Positions 12,115-24,774 are shown, numbered from the stretch's first letter. The stretch: DNA of 64,000 nt from Anthopleura xanthogrammica (GCA_964019055.1 OZ025223.1:7003263-7067262), one strand, 5' to 3'. Numbers and translations are program-made. Notes: a model not told the origin generated them from the sequence alone.

Positions 12115-15100
12115 TCATCGTGCTTTGATAATGACTTCATATTTGGCAGGTTTCAAAGTTAGTCCATTTTCTGTCTTGACAGTTTCAGTCTTCTCCTTAC
12201 ACCCGTCGGTGCTTGTGAACTCGAACTGGTGAACCAGACTTGCCAATAAAAACGGCAGCTCAACCTCGGCTAGCGATCTACCAACACAAGCACGTCGACC
12301 GGTCGAAAATGGCAGATATTTGGGCAAGCGTCTTGGGGATATCACGTGACCTTTATCGTCAAGGAAACGGGTAGGGTCAAAAACATCCGGGTCTTTCCAT
12401 AGCTTTGGATCGCGTAGCACGGACCACAAGTTGACGAAAACTACGGTACCTGAAATGGCAAAAACATTTATAAATAGAATGTTAAATATTCAATGAGAAA
12501 TATTCTCGCTCTTGAGTTTTTGTTCGATTTTTCTGTTTCAGTTTTGTACCTTTAGGAATGAAGAAGCCACGAAAGATGACATCAGATGTGGTGGAATGGG
12601 GCACAGACAATGGCGCCAAAGCACAGATACGCAACAACTCGTACACACAGGCATTAGTGTAATGCAGATCTTTGAGGTCTGATGCTTCAGGCATTCTGTG
12701 TCTTCCAATGACTTGATCAAGTTCTTCTTGTGCCTTCCTTTGTACATGAGGATATTTGACCAAGTACGCAATGGCAAAGTACAGAGTGATGGAACTGGTA
12801 TCAAAACCAGCTCCGAAAAGATCGATAAGAGCCACGATAGAATCGAGATCATCTGTGGGGAGAGTTTCGTCTTGAATCAGGTTTGAGTTGCTGTCCATCA
12901 GTGGGTTTTCACTTTGTGTTTTGTCTTTGAGATTATTGACTTCTTCCAACAAAGAATCAGCAAGATTTCGAATGGTTCCTCTTTTATACGTGGATTTATT
13001 TTCAAGATACAATCTGGTAATAACTACCTTAACTGCGTCCATAATTTCCAGTAGGCGATCGATTTGAGGATTAGGAAAATACTTCAACCACGGCATAAAA
13101 TCTATGGCTAACCCACATCCAACGGTCTGGCGGAACGAATCTGAAACAGCAAGAATTTTATCCACGTCTTGTTTGCAATAATCATCACCGAATAGAGCTC
13201 CAAGTATGACTCCAGCAGTGGTGGACTTGAGTGTTGACATGACATCGTATGGTTTAGCTTGATTGTTGTGCAGTTGTTCAATAAGGTATTGTCTCCCTTT
13301 GTTCAGAGTAGCGTACAAGACATCTTTAGTGGTGAGGTACTTGTGGATGGCAGAGAAGGCAGTTTTGCGTAATATCTGTTGACCAGGGAAAAATGGGTGT
13401 TAACAAATTTTGTGTTCCATTGCGAACTGAACTGTTTGGTGTAGTCAACTAGCAGTAATAGCAGCAACATATGATCAAAGAATTGAATGGAACAATTGTT
13501 AACTAGCTGTATTATTGTACGAGGGGAACGAAATGTTCCGCGATGAAAAGATATTTCATTTCCCAAACGAAGAAATTTAAAACCACAAAGTGAGAAAACA
13601 ACAACATCAGTGGCGGTAAACGCCACCATGCTAACCTTCCATTTACTTCCATAAGTGGAATGTAGAATTCCTCTTCCTCCACTACCGGCCTTCTCCATAG
13701 TGAACAAATCAGGACGACCTGCAAATACAGTCGAGTTCTTGACAAGCGCTTCGTTGATGACGTCACTTCCGTTCAGGACGACAGCCAATCGGCTACCAAG
13801 ATAAAGGCTGTAAATGTTGCCATACCTCTTGCTCAGCCTGGTGAAGTCTTTGTAGTTGTCTTCTCCAAGACAATAGGCTGCACCTTTATTTTAATGGATA
13901 TAGTTCAAAACTAAGTTTTGATAAAATTACACGTGTAGAGAGGTATAATTTTGTCATGCTATGTGAGGATACCACATGACGACAAGAGTGTGTCATGTGG
14001 CAAGGGATTGGCATGTTTCAATGTATGTGTGCATAACAAGAGTCGTGAAAGAAGAATGTCATATGAAAAGAGTATATCAATGTGACAAGGGTGTGTCATG
14101 TGACAATGGCATGCCATGTTGCAATGCATAGTGTACGTAACAAGAGTCGTGAGAGAAGAATGTCATATGAAAAGAGTAAATCAATGTGACAAGAGTGTGT
14201 CATGTGACAATGGCATGCCATGTTGCAATGCATAGTGTACGTAACAAGAGTCGTGAGAGAAGAATGTCATATGAAAAGAGTATATCAATGTGACAAGAGT
14301 GTTTCATGTGACAATGGCATGCCATGTTGCAATGCATAGTGTACATAACAAGAGTCGTGAGAGAAGAATTTCATATGAAAGGGTATATCAATGTGACAAG
14401 AGTGTTTCATGTGACAAGGGAATGTGACCATGTCATGTGACAGCAACACATCATGTGACAGTAGTATGCCTAGAGTAACAACCTGTAAAACCGCATGTTG
14501 TGGAAATGTAACTGGACACGTAATAATTAGGCCATGCGACAAATTAGCTTTATTTTTTCGAGAATATATCACGTGACAAAAGCTTTTAATGTTCAAGAGA
14601 ATTAATGTCGGCTGACACGCACATGTCGTAAGAGCATGTCGCTTGCCATGAAGACATGTCACAAGATGAGAACATGGGAGTATGACCTCATGTGATAGGA
14701 TAGATTGTGCCATTTGTAACATTTTTCTGCACATCATTATAGACTAAAAAAATTAATGTAAATGTGAAAAGTTAGGCACTTCTTGATATTCGTGTTTTTT
14801 AAGTTTTTGAATATAAAAATAAAAAAATCTAGCTTTGCATGGCAAGTACAGCAAACTAACAAGCCGAATAAATCACAGATAAAGTGTGTATGCCTAATTT
14901 AATTTAATTTAATGTCAAACCAAGTAAGAAGAAAAAAGAGAAAATAAAATAATGATATCATTAGGAAGATGAAAGGACACAGAAGAAAGACACTGAAGAA
15001 ACTGGGGAACAACCAAACTATGATGTGATGAGGAAAGAGAATGAAGATATGAAGATGAAAGGACACAGAAGAAAGACAAGAAACAGAGGAACAACCAAAC

Positions 15101-18100
15101 TATGATGTAATGAAGAAAGAGAATAAAGACATGAAGATACAAGGACACAGAAGAAAGACAGGAAACAGAGGAACAACCAAACTATGATGTGATGAGGAAA
15201 GAGAATAAAGACATGAAGATGAAAGGACACAAAGAAAGACAAGAAACAGAGGAACAACCAAACTATGATGTGATGAGGAAAGAAAATGAAGATATGAAGA
15301 TGAAAGGACACAGAAGAAAGACAAGAAACAGAGGAACAACCAAACTATGATGTGATGAGGAAAGAGAATAAAGATATGAAGATGAAAGGACACAGAAGAA
15401 AGACAGGAAACAGAGGAACAACCAAACTATGATGTGATGAGGAAAGAGAATAAAGATATGAAGATGAAATTAAAGGACACAGAAGAAAGACAAGAAACAG
15501 AGGAACAACCAAACTATGCTATGATGTAATGAGGAAAGAGAATAAAGATATGAAGATAAAAGGACACAGAAGAAAGACAGGAAACAGAGGAACAACCAAA
15601 CTATGATTTAATGAGGAAAGAGAATGAAGACATGAAGATGAAAGAACACAGAAGAAAGACAGGATACAGAGGAACAGCCAAACTATAATGTGATGAGGAA
15701 GGAGAATGAAGACATGAAGATGAAAGAACACAGAAGAAAGACAGGAAACAGAGGAATAACCCAACTATAATGTGATGAGGAAGGAGAATGAAGACATGAA
15801 GATGAAAGAACACAGAAGAAAGACAGGAAACAGAGGAACAAACAAACTATAATGTGATGAGGAAAGAGAATGAAGATATGAAGATGAAAGGACACAGAAG
15901 AAAGACAGCAAACAGAGGAACAACCAAACTATAATGTGATGAGGAAAGAAAATGAAGATATGAAGATGAAAGAACACAGAAGAAAGACAGGAAACAGAGG
16001 AACAACCAAACTATAATGTAATGAAGAAAGAGAATGAAGATATGAAGATGAAAGGACACAGAAGAAAGACAGGAAACAGAGGAACAACCAAACTATGATG
16101 TGATGAGGAAAGAGAATGAAGATATGAAGATGAAAGGAAACAGAAGAAAGACAGTAAACAGAGGAACAACCAAACTATAATGTAATGAAGAAAGAAAATG
16201 AAGATATGAAGATGAAAGGACACAGAAGAAAGACAAGAAACAGAGGAACAACCAAACTATGATGTGATGAGGAAAGAGAATGAAGATATGAAGATGAAAG
16301 GACACAGAAGAAAGACAAGAAACAGAGGAACAACCCAACTATAATGTGATGAGGAAGGAGAATGAAGATATGAAGATGAAAGGACACAGAAGAAAGACAG
16401 GAAACAGAGGAACAAACAAACTATGATGTAATGAGGAAAGAGAATGAAGATATGAAGATGAAAGGAAACAGAGGATCGTACAACCAACCAATATTGTGTA
16501 AATATATGTATATATATATGTATATATATGGTGTCATCTACAGCCGAGGTCGCACAGCCAATATTATAAATTTTAATTTCGAGGCGAAGGAATTTAAAAT
16601 TGTTTACGGTGGATGTCTATAAATGTTTCATTAATTTGAAGAAGATTTCAGAACAGTCTTTAACTGATTTTTTTCGTAGTATTCATTGCTGCTATGGTTG
16701 TCCAATAATAGTCAGCTGGCTTTCTCTCTTAGGAGGTAAGTCACTTGTACTTGCTAAAGATTTGGTACTAGTAACAAACAGTTTCACAATATAAATTATG
16801 ACGCTATTTTTCGCTTTCATTCTCGATATAAAACTTCTCGCATTAATAAGTTTGTGAACTATATATTCCTGTTCTTAGAAAACACAGATGGTGAAAAATC
16901 TCGTCTCTCACTATTGCAGCATAAAGGATCATTTCCCGAACTTGTATGATGTTGTATTTATGCGAACAGATTTGGTTTCCTGTACGGTTATCTGCTGTGC
17001 TTCGAGAGTTTTTCTCTAGATTTTCCTATTTTCTTCGCTGCGAAAAAAACCCAACAGTTCTAAATTCTAGTTGGACTTTGTGGAAATCAGTATCCCTTCG
17101 ATAACCTAGTGAATTTTATCCTTTATTATGATGCTCGTTCGCAGCGACTTATCGATCATGTCGTATGTTGTCCGCTCAAATGTTGACTAAATTCAGTTTT
17201 GTTCGAAGATATTTGCAATACCATTTGTCTCAAAAAATTTCAAACGTAGATATAAATTTGTTTTTTTGCTGCAAAATTCCTATGAAATCTCATTCTAAGA
17301 ATGTTGGTAAAATGCTAATGAAAATTCAAACAAGGTTCACATAATTGTTTTGCAAACTTCTCGTCGTGATTATTCGTCAGTTGAATTTACATGTAATTTC
17401 GGGATATGTTTGAAACTTGTTTCAAAATCAAAATCAAAGCCCCTGCACTGAATTTCCATGTTATCAAAACTATTTTTTACTGACAATTAATAAAAAATAA
17501 TTCTCTTTCCTTAAGACTATATTAAAATTGAAAAATGTTCTCCAAGTTTTGTACAAATGAAGATTTTTAGTACACATTTTTGACATTTTGAAACGGTATT
17601 TAACCCCTTAAATTAAGTGAACTTCGTGCACCTTGATGTACGACTGGGAAATAATTGCAAAAAAATTAAAAGAGTTAAAATATAAGAATATTTAAAACTA
17701 AACTTAGTAAAAGTGGATAAAAATCCGTCAAGCTTAAAGCATGTTGATGTAGTTTAATGTTTTTTTTTCCTTCCGGACAGGAAACCCCTGCTCAGAGGCG
17801 ACCAAGTTCAGCACTGATCCTAAACTCATAGCCAGAGCAATCGATGATTCACAGCACCATACTAGCTCAGAAATCATGAACCTCTTGCAAAAACTTGCAA
17901 TACTTCAATGACTAAACAAAATATGAGCCTTTTGAGACCGCGTAGTAAATATCCGAAGACTTTTTGCTAGATTTAAGAGTTCTTAGTTAAACCAAAAACA
18001 ATGTCATAGATGATTAGAGCGTTGGGAAAACTAGTTATTGATTTCACGATAGAAGAATCTAGAAATGTTGTTTGTTCGATGATGCGCAGCATACTTGTTC

Positions 18101-19645
18101 ACGTCACTGAACTTAAAATGTTTTAGTGAAGTTTAGCTGAGACTTATTTCAAACATTTTTCTTGTATCAAACCAAGTTTTCCTCTGTTATAATCAGCATT
18201 TTATCTTTTTATAATTTTGTGCTCTTTGGAGCAATCTTTCTACCAAAATATCTAAACTTGGCCAATGTATTGTGAACAGAAAGTTGTTGTTTTCGTTCAA
18301 GTTTGCTTCACGTACGATTTTGGAAAAAATTAAGTGCCCAGTGTTCTTAGTAAATAAGCAGTTATTAAGTAGATTTTTATCACAACGACATTTAATTTGC
18401 AATATTTTTCTGTTTCAGGATAACATTCTTCAGTTCATAATTTGCATATTGTGATGACCAAATTGAAATTTTTACGATAAACATTATTCCTTACGTGCCA
18501 AAGTTAAGATTCTAGTTTGTATAAATTTTGTCTAGTAAAATCTTTAATTTTTCATAGAAATATAAAGAACATTTAGGCACTGATTTATCAGAGATAAAAC
18601 AATATATTTTGTAAAAGAATTCAAAGATGTTAGAAAGGAAAACCGCGATTTTTTTTTCAAAAAAAAGTTTCAATAACTTTTATTAAATTTATTAATTAAA
18701 TTTTCAGCAGAAAGTGTTTATGTCAAAATGTAGGAATCTTATATTTTTTTGTAAAATAAACTCAAGTTAAGCTTCTCAGCTGAAAATTATTGAATACTGA
18801 ATGTTTTTGCAGTATCCTCGTAGATATGAATCTAAAGAATGAGAAATATCTTTTCTGATATTGCCTTGGATACAAGACAACATCTTTGGCATTCTGGAGG
18901 GCACTAAGCTTACTGAACCTAAGCATACTGTGGCCGCATCTTGGACAATCTAAAAAACCTAAATATGGCGTTGACTCCTTTCGGCTTTTACTTGTAAAAT
19001 TTTTTTCTAAGAAATGATCAGAAAGTTTGTATAAATTTTGTCAAAGGAGGTTTCCTATCATGTCAGACTTTAGGTGGAGTGAGCGAGGGTTGAGCGAGCA
19101 ATTGTGCAATACAATAATCAATACCGCTACAATGTCCTGATGTCCTTCAAAGACTAGACGACACTTATTTCCTTGAGTGTGTATTCGTATTTCAACTTTG
19201 AACTGAACATGGCATGCATATGCATTTGAGAAAACAATACGAGATAATTTTGGGAATCTGAATTTCAACGATAGTGATAGTGACACTTATGATAGCCGAT
19301 GTCAGACACTAGTCAGAGCTAGTCCGTGGGGAAAAATTTGAACATCAAACTTATCGCAAATCAGAAAAAAAAGTTGTAACTGACTTTGAAATTATAAACT
19401 TACTTTTATCTAAAAAAAAATTAGAATTAAGAAAGAAATTATTTTTGTTTTATCAGATTGTGAGTGCATGGCTTACCAATGATGGGTAGACCAATAGGGC
19501 CTGGAGGAAGTCTGTGTCGCAGCGATGCACCTTGCAGCTTAAAAGCGAGTACCCAAACCAACACGGAGACAATAACGGTAAAAAATACCAAGTTGATGTA
19601 AGGGAATGAGCTGAGCTTTTCCAAGAGAAACGAAAAACAATTCAT
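12115..19645 (-). CDS. Cytochrome P450, clan-2 (CYP1/2/17-like), copy B, complete
   Basis: A membrane-anchored haem-thiolate monooxygenase. Exons on the minus strand: 19645-19477, 13883-13636, 13375-12550, 12449-12115; 1578 bases, 525 residues, a usual P450 length. The N-terminus (about residues 17-36) is a hydrophobic anchor, followed by the proline hinge LPPGPIGLP at 46-54. The I-helix AGFDTSS starts at residue 328, ExxR is at 385-388, and the haem loop FSTGRRACVG is at 462-471 with the ligand Cys469. Phases are 1, 0, 1, identical to copy A. The sequence reads as clan 2, which includes CYP1, CYP2, CYP17 and CYP21 types; the exact subfamily and substrate cannot be told. Intron 1 is 5.6 kb and carries two minisatellites. 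The 3' portion is almost identical to copy A, whereas exon 2 is about 70% identical. Confidence 0.95.
13980..14440. repeat. 104-bp minisatellite in P450 B intron 1
   Basis: About four head-to-tail units. The marker 'agtcgtga' falls at 14041, 14145, 14249 and 14353, a period of exactly 104 bp. Each unit contains several 'catgtgac' or 'tcatatga' motifs. Degenerate 'catgtgac' sequence continues to about 14700. Confidence 0.92.
14935..16480. repeat. 82-bp minisatellite in P450 B intron 1
   Basis: About 18-19 tandem units of 82 bp, purine-rich on the plus strand. Each contains 'gaacaaccaaactatgatgt' followed by 'gatgaggaaagagaatgaag'. The period is not a multiple of three, so the Phe/Leu/Ser-rich open frames on the minus strand shift from unit to unit. 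This is a repeat and not a coding region. Confidence 0.96.
16481..19436. other. Remainder of P450 B intron 1, no gene recognised
   Basis: AT-rich, with a short TA-rich stretch (16500-16530). Open frames are short and unlike known proteins. Confidence 0.55.
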
Positions 19646-20860
19646 TTTGACTATATTCTTGGTGGAAATTTTCTGTGCGATGGCGAGAAGTGACGTTGAC
19701 TAGCTAGCCAGTGACGACATTAACTTTTCGACCTCGACTAACTGTGCAAGCCTCTGTTCGCACATTATATTACCCAAGGGTCGTCTATCGGCTTGTTTAC
19801 TTCGATAATCAATTGACCAATCCTAGACGTTTTTCCGCATGGCCTCTTCTGCTGTTAAACGGCACGTAAATAATATGTTTATCGAAGTAACGTGATTCAA
19901 GTTCCGAATAGCGTTACATTCTCCTCTACGTCTGAAAATGTGCACACGTTTCATCAAGTCATGGGAGTTTAATTGATTTGAACTTCATGGTCAGTTACTT
20001 TTAGGTTTTAGATTTCAACCAAAGTATTCTATTGATTCAAAGGTCTTACTAAAATCAACCAATGCTGTTTGCATCTCGAAAGATATAGGAAGCACAATCG
20101 AATGCAATTCAGAATAAATAAAAAATATTCATCCATTCAAAAAAATTTTTACTTATAATTTTAAAGTCTATGTGATATGTAAAACTTAAAAAACTTTTAG
20201 TAAAGGTACAATTATTCGTGTGAGCCTATCAAAATATGCCAATCATTCGACCATTCATTGCAGATCTGATTTATTCGGAATTCTATTCTACCCACTTGAT
20301 TGGATTTTTCTCTGCGTTTTTTTACCCAAATAACGTTACTGATGATCTATCCTACCCACACCGATCCCCTGGGGAAAGAGGGGACACTTCTGGAACATCC
20401 AATAAAGATTGTTTGATGTCAATGTTTAATAAGAAGACGTGAGTTTTTCTACTAGAAAGAGAGAAAAAGAAGGACTGTCACTCTTCTTCACAGAGGGGGT
20501 TGATGGGTTGATACGCACGCACTATTTCCGTGACGTAGTATTTTTTTCACGTTTTAATGTTGATTAATTACACCATTAATATTGCACTTGTGTGAGAATC
20601 TAAAAGATCAGCCACGCGTACTAAGATACCACTTACGACCGCACGAGACGTGCATAAAATCACGCACTGATATGAACAATAATAACAACATCAATGATTA
20701 CAGTAGTTCTAATAATAACACGCTTAAATCAGTATTTATACTATTATACTAGCACTAGAAAAAGGCAGGTTTTTCCTACCAGTATTTTATTTATTGTAAA
20801 TCCTGCAAATTTATTGACAAAATTACATCGGCTTGAGTTTGATATATAGACATCTGTTAC
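19646..20860. other. 5' flank of P450 B, no further gene recognised
   Basis: Begins at the ATG of P450 B (19645 on the minus strand) and should hold its promoter. No clear TATA box could be fixed by eye. An open frame at 20236-20442 has no recognisable features. Confidence 0.45.
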
Positions 20861-21028
20861 TGCGATTCTCAATATTGTGCGACATGGGCAGTTGCGAGTT
20901 GCCCGTTGGAATTTGGTTTCTCGACCGACTAATTAGTTTTGATTGACGGCAGCAAAAAAAAAAAAACAATTTCACAAAAAGCCATTGAAATGTCCGAGTT
21001 CACAGAATACTGAGAATCGCAGTAATAT
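20861..21028. mobile_element. Foldback element, relative of 46708-46875
   Basis: Arms 'gttactgcgattctcaatat' and 'atactgagaatcgcagtaat'. The interior holds 'cccgttggaatttggttt', also seen in the element at 46.7 kb. Confidence 0.8.
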
Positions 21029-21604
21029 ATAAATTTATCGATCATGATGAAAAATGCTGAATTTAGGAAGCAATAAGTGAACACACTTAGATAATTTTTT
21101 CGAGAGTTTGAACTGTGAATTCCTAGAAAGAACAATGCCAGAAAAATACAACTAATGTTAGATATTTATCTGGTATGCATATATTTGAAACGCGGTTAAG
21201 TATTTAATAAAAATTTGTAAAGTTTCGCTGTTGCTAGACGGATGATGACAAATAGTCGGACAGTTTTGATATTGTTTCTGACCTGTTGACTCTTTAGAAA
21301 CATTACGATTTCTAATGCCCCCAAAGGTATTTGGAATGGAATAAGGAATTGCATGAATCGCGTGGTCTTGGCCTGTAGAAATGCGAAGGGTCATGTTAGA
21401 CGTGCATGTATGTATGCTTGCAACTTACTGTACTTGCTTGTACTAGACGTTTTTGCTCTAACGACGAATTTCGACATTTTCGACATCTCGTGCTGTTGGT
21501 ACAAAAGATGTATACGAATTCTTTTGTGATTTTGTTGTTTAGAAATAAAAGTAGTATTGGTAATGATAATTAGACTATTATGTGGCATTGCTGTTTCAGT
21601 CTAA

Positions 21605-22112
21605 TTAGCAGCAGTATAGCAGCAGCAGTAGCAGCAGCAGCAGCAGTAGCAGTAGCAGCAGCAGCAGTAACAGCAGCAGCAGCAGTAGCAGTAGCAGCAG
21701 CAGTAGCAGCAGCAGCAGCAGTAGCAGTAGCAGCAGCAGCAGCAGCAGTAACAGCAGCAGCAGCAGCAGTAGCAGTAGCAGCAGCAGTAGCCGCGCAGCA
21801 GTAGCCGTAGCAGTAGCCGCGCAGCAGTAGCCGTAGCAGTAGCCGCGCAGCAGTAGCCGTAGCAGTAGCCGCACAGCAGTAGCCGTAGCAGTAGCCGCAG
21901 CAGTAGCCGCGCAGCAGTAGCCGCAGCAGTAGCCGCGCAGCAGTAGCCGCAGCAGTAGCCGCGCAGCAGTAGCCGTAGCAGTAGCCGCGCAGCAGTAGCC
22001 GTAGCAGTAGCCGCAGCAGTAGCCGCGCAGCAGTAGCCGTAGCAGTAGCCGCAGCAGTAGCCGCGCAGCAGTTGCCGTAGCAGTAGCCGCACAGCAGTAG
22101 CAGTAGCATCAC
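21605..22112. repeat. CAG / CAGTAGC / CCGCG minisatellite
   Basis: The first half (21605-21790) is CAG and CAGTAG trinucleotide sequence. The second half is a higher-order repeat built from 'cagcagtagccg' and 'cagtagccgcg'. Several frames are open (poly-Ala-Val-Thr, Leu-Arg, Cys-Tyr-Gly), because the triplet structure excludes stops. I treat it as non-coding. Confidence 0.93.
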
Positions 22113-22631
22113 CATCATATTCCAGCTGTACAAAATCGTATACGCGAAGAGTCATTTATGGGCCGGAATTCGAAAAGATGAGGATCGATTATGGCAAACA
22201 TTGGCTTTAATTTATTAAACATCACGTAGTTCAAATAGTTCCTTCCCACGTTTTCTCTCCAAAATCTTCCGTTCGTTGAAACGCGTTTTTATTTTGGTTT
22301 TTGGTTTTCGATTTGACTCTGTTCTGTGTAGCTTTAGCTTTAAATTCCCGTAATAGCAGTGCCGTAGCAAGGCCAAAAATATTGGGGGCCCTACGTCAAA
22401 AGTATGGGGGGTGCTATATTCTAAAACGCCCTATGGATGTATTAGTAACAGACCTAAATTATTGGGTGGGATCCAGCCCCCCAGGCCCCTCCCCCTGCCA
22501 CGGCCCTGAATGGGGAGTACTAGTACTGTAGTTTGAGGGAGTAAAGTGCGAACCTTCGTACGTTTTATACATGAGCCCCTGGCTCGGGAGAATAGCTAGA
22601 CCGATTTAGCTTGGGCGTGATGTGTTTTTAC

Positions 22632-22770
22632 AATTCACCCCTTGCACGTGACGTCAGAGCAGCTCAATTTGAAGGACAAAACAAAAGAATTTTGATCTAC
22701 TGAGAATTGGAACCTCTTGTTTTGACCTACAAATTGAGCTGCATTCCAACGTGCTGCAAGGGGTCTATAA
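22632..22770. mobile_element. MITE family F1 copy
   Basis: Arms 'cccttgcacgtgacgtcaga' and 'gtgctgcaaggggtctataa', enclosing complementary 'agctcaatttgaagg' and 'acctacaaattgagct'. Confidence 0.88.
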
Positions 22771-22789
22771 CGAAGGCCAATATGGGATA

Positions 22790-22916
22790 TATTTTCTTCC
22801 AACGCCGTCAATATAACCCGTATTGGCGGCTCAAAATCGCAATAAGTTTTGTATCGCGATTTTCCTAACACCCGCCAATTCTGAGCCGACAATACGGGTT
22901 TATATTGGCGGCTCTC
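22790..22916. mobile_element. Foldback element with 'cccgtattggcggctca'
   Basis: Arms include 'tataacccgtattggcggct' and 'gacaatacgggtttatattg', with 'aatcgcaataag' and 'tatcgcgattttcc' inside. A related element is at 28580-28760. Confidence 0.8.
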
Positions 22917-22975
22917 TCCCTATCAAACTTATAGGAGAATCGCGATGCAGATTTCTAGGTGGGAATCCGTTATTT

Positions 22976-23203
22976 GTTTGAGCGGTTTTATCCGGCATAT
23001 TCATATTCTCATGCATATTCATTACACAAAGAAATGATACCCCAGGGATCTGAATTGGGAAAACAATAGACCCCTTGTACTGATTCCTAACCTGGGGATC
23101 AATTACAAAACAATGAAAAATATTAACATCAATCCTCAAGAGAAGGAAGCTCTTTTGTTTTGACCCCCAGGTTGGGAATTAGTGCAAGGGGTCTATATAC
23201 GCC
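22976..23203. mobile_element. Partial F2 remnant followed by an F1-like foldback
   Basis: 22976-23062 carries degenerate F2 motifs ('catattcatattctcatgc', 'aaagaaatgatac', 'gggaaaac'). 23067-23203 has F1-type ends 'agaccccttgtactgattcc' and 'gtgcaaggggtctata', but an interior unlike typical F1. Confidence 0.65.
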
Positions 23204-23569
23204 CAAGCTAAATCGGTCTTTAGAGCAACCACTCTCCGCGGTTTCAAAGTAAAATATTAGCTTTACGTTTGATTTTCTTGTATTGGAAAGAGACTGGCAT
23301 GAGAGCTAGAGGGAAGCTTGGGTAAGCATCGAAGCACGCTGTGATTGGTCAGTTCGTGCGTGCACCGGACACATCAATATCATCAGTGAATTTTCCTCTA
23401 CACTAGTGTTCAACATTCATTCATATCCGCATTTTGATAGCTTTTAATAGTTTATTTTACACCACAATTCTATATAGCAATTCTTCTTGTTTTTTTTTTA
23501 GAGTGACCAGGCAACTTTAGGCTAGCATTTCTAGAATTTTTTACCGTTCAAACATTTGACCAGGACATA

Positions 23570-23632
23570 GCGCGCGCTTTCAGAACCCCATGAAAACCGG
23601 ATCATATCTCGGTTGTAAAGCCCAATTTACCT
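23570..23632. repeat. 65-bp flanking direct repeat, left copy
   Basis: 'atagcgcgcgctttcagaac' and the following 45 bases recur almost unchanged at 24617-24680, on either side of the triplicated 264-bp block. Confidence 0.85.
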
Positions 23633-23818
23633 CTAAAACATAAATAGTCTTGGCAAGAAACATTTGAGTAGGAATTTTCCATAGACAAAGTTAAAACAGA
23701 GGGCGCTTGCTGTTAGTGAAAAGATTTTTTAAATCAGATCAGGTGATACCATTTAACAATTAGTCCTCGAGTCCGAATGGTCTACTTAACAATTAGTCCT
23801 CGAGTCCGAATGGTCTAC

Positions 23819-24612
23819 GAGTCAATAGCCCATGAGGCCGAAGGCCGAATGGGCTATTGACTCGTAGGCCATGAGGGCGAGAGGTCTAATTGTTTTAGTA
23901 AAAACCTACTAATCGGTCCAATAAAAGGATGCAAAAAGTTTTGGATTTTGCTTTAAATATATTTTTTTTGGTTTTCAAAACCGGCGCTTTTCGCTACTAG
24001 AGGTCTATCACTAATAGACCCCTAGTAGCTCAGCCAATCACAGGGCTCGATTGGTGATAGACCATTAGTAGGTTTTTTCTAAGAGTCAATAGCCCATGAG
24101 GCCGAAGGCCGAATGGGCTATTGACTCGTAGGCCATGAGGGCGAGAGGTCTAATTGTTTTAGTAAAAACCTACTAATCGGTCCAATAAAAGGATGCAAAA
24201 AGTTTTGGATTTTGCTTTAAATATATTTTTTTTGGTTTTCAAAACCGGCGCTTTTCGCTACTAGAGGTCTATCACTAATAGACCCCTAGTAGCTCAGCCA
24301 ATCACAGGGCTCGATTGGTGATAGACCATTAGTAGGTTTTTTCTAAGAGTCAATAGCCCATGAGGCCGAAGGCCGAATGGGCTATTGACTCGTAGGCCAT
24401 GAGGGCGAGAGGTCTAATTGTTTTAGTAAAAACCTACTAATCGGTCCAATAAAAGGATGCAAAAAGTTTTGGATTTTGCTTTAAATATATATTTTTTTGT
24501 TTTCAAAACCGGCGCTTTTCGCTACTAGAGGTCTATCACTAATAGACCCCTAGTAGCTCAGCCAATCACAGGGCTCCATTGGTGATAGACCATTAGTAGG
24601 TTTTTTCTAATT
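23819..24612. mobile_element. Triplicated 264-bp unit with foldback structure
   Basis: Three near-identical head-to-tail units start at 23819, 24083 and 24347. Each has a hairpin made from 'gtcaatagcccat' and 'atgggctattgac', then a foldback with arms 'tagtaaaaacctactaat' and 'attagtaggttttttcta'. The unit has CCAAT and 'accggcgcttttcgctacta' motifs and no open frame. A related single element in inverted form is at 29706-30063. Confidence 0.9.
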
Positions 24613-24616
24613 ACAT

Positions 24617-24680
24617 ATAGCGCGCGCTTTCAGAACCCCATGAAAACCGGATCATATCTCGGTTTTAAAGCCCAATTTAA
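24617..24680. repeat. 65-bp flanking direct repeat, right copy
   Basis: See 23570-23632. The two copies differ at one or two positions. Confidence 0.85.
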
Positions 24681-24774
24681 GGGACCTTCTCTTTAATTTT
24701 CACGGCTAGGCGTTTGAATTTTTGTCCAGATAGCAGAGTTCCGTGTAAGCGGAATGCCTAAAGGTACAACATTT

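Noticed and set aside
14935..16480. Series of 70-100-codon Phe/Leu/Ser-rich hydrophobic frames on the minus strand
   Set aside because: They recur every 82 bp in shifting frames from a minisatellite in a P450 intron and do not form one coding region.
21570..22155. 187-codon Cys/Tyr/Ala/Thr-rich frames that could look like a secreted repetitive protein
   Set aside because: Several frames are open on both strands because the repeat unit lacks stops. There is no signal peptide and the ends run into ordinary non-coding DNA.
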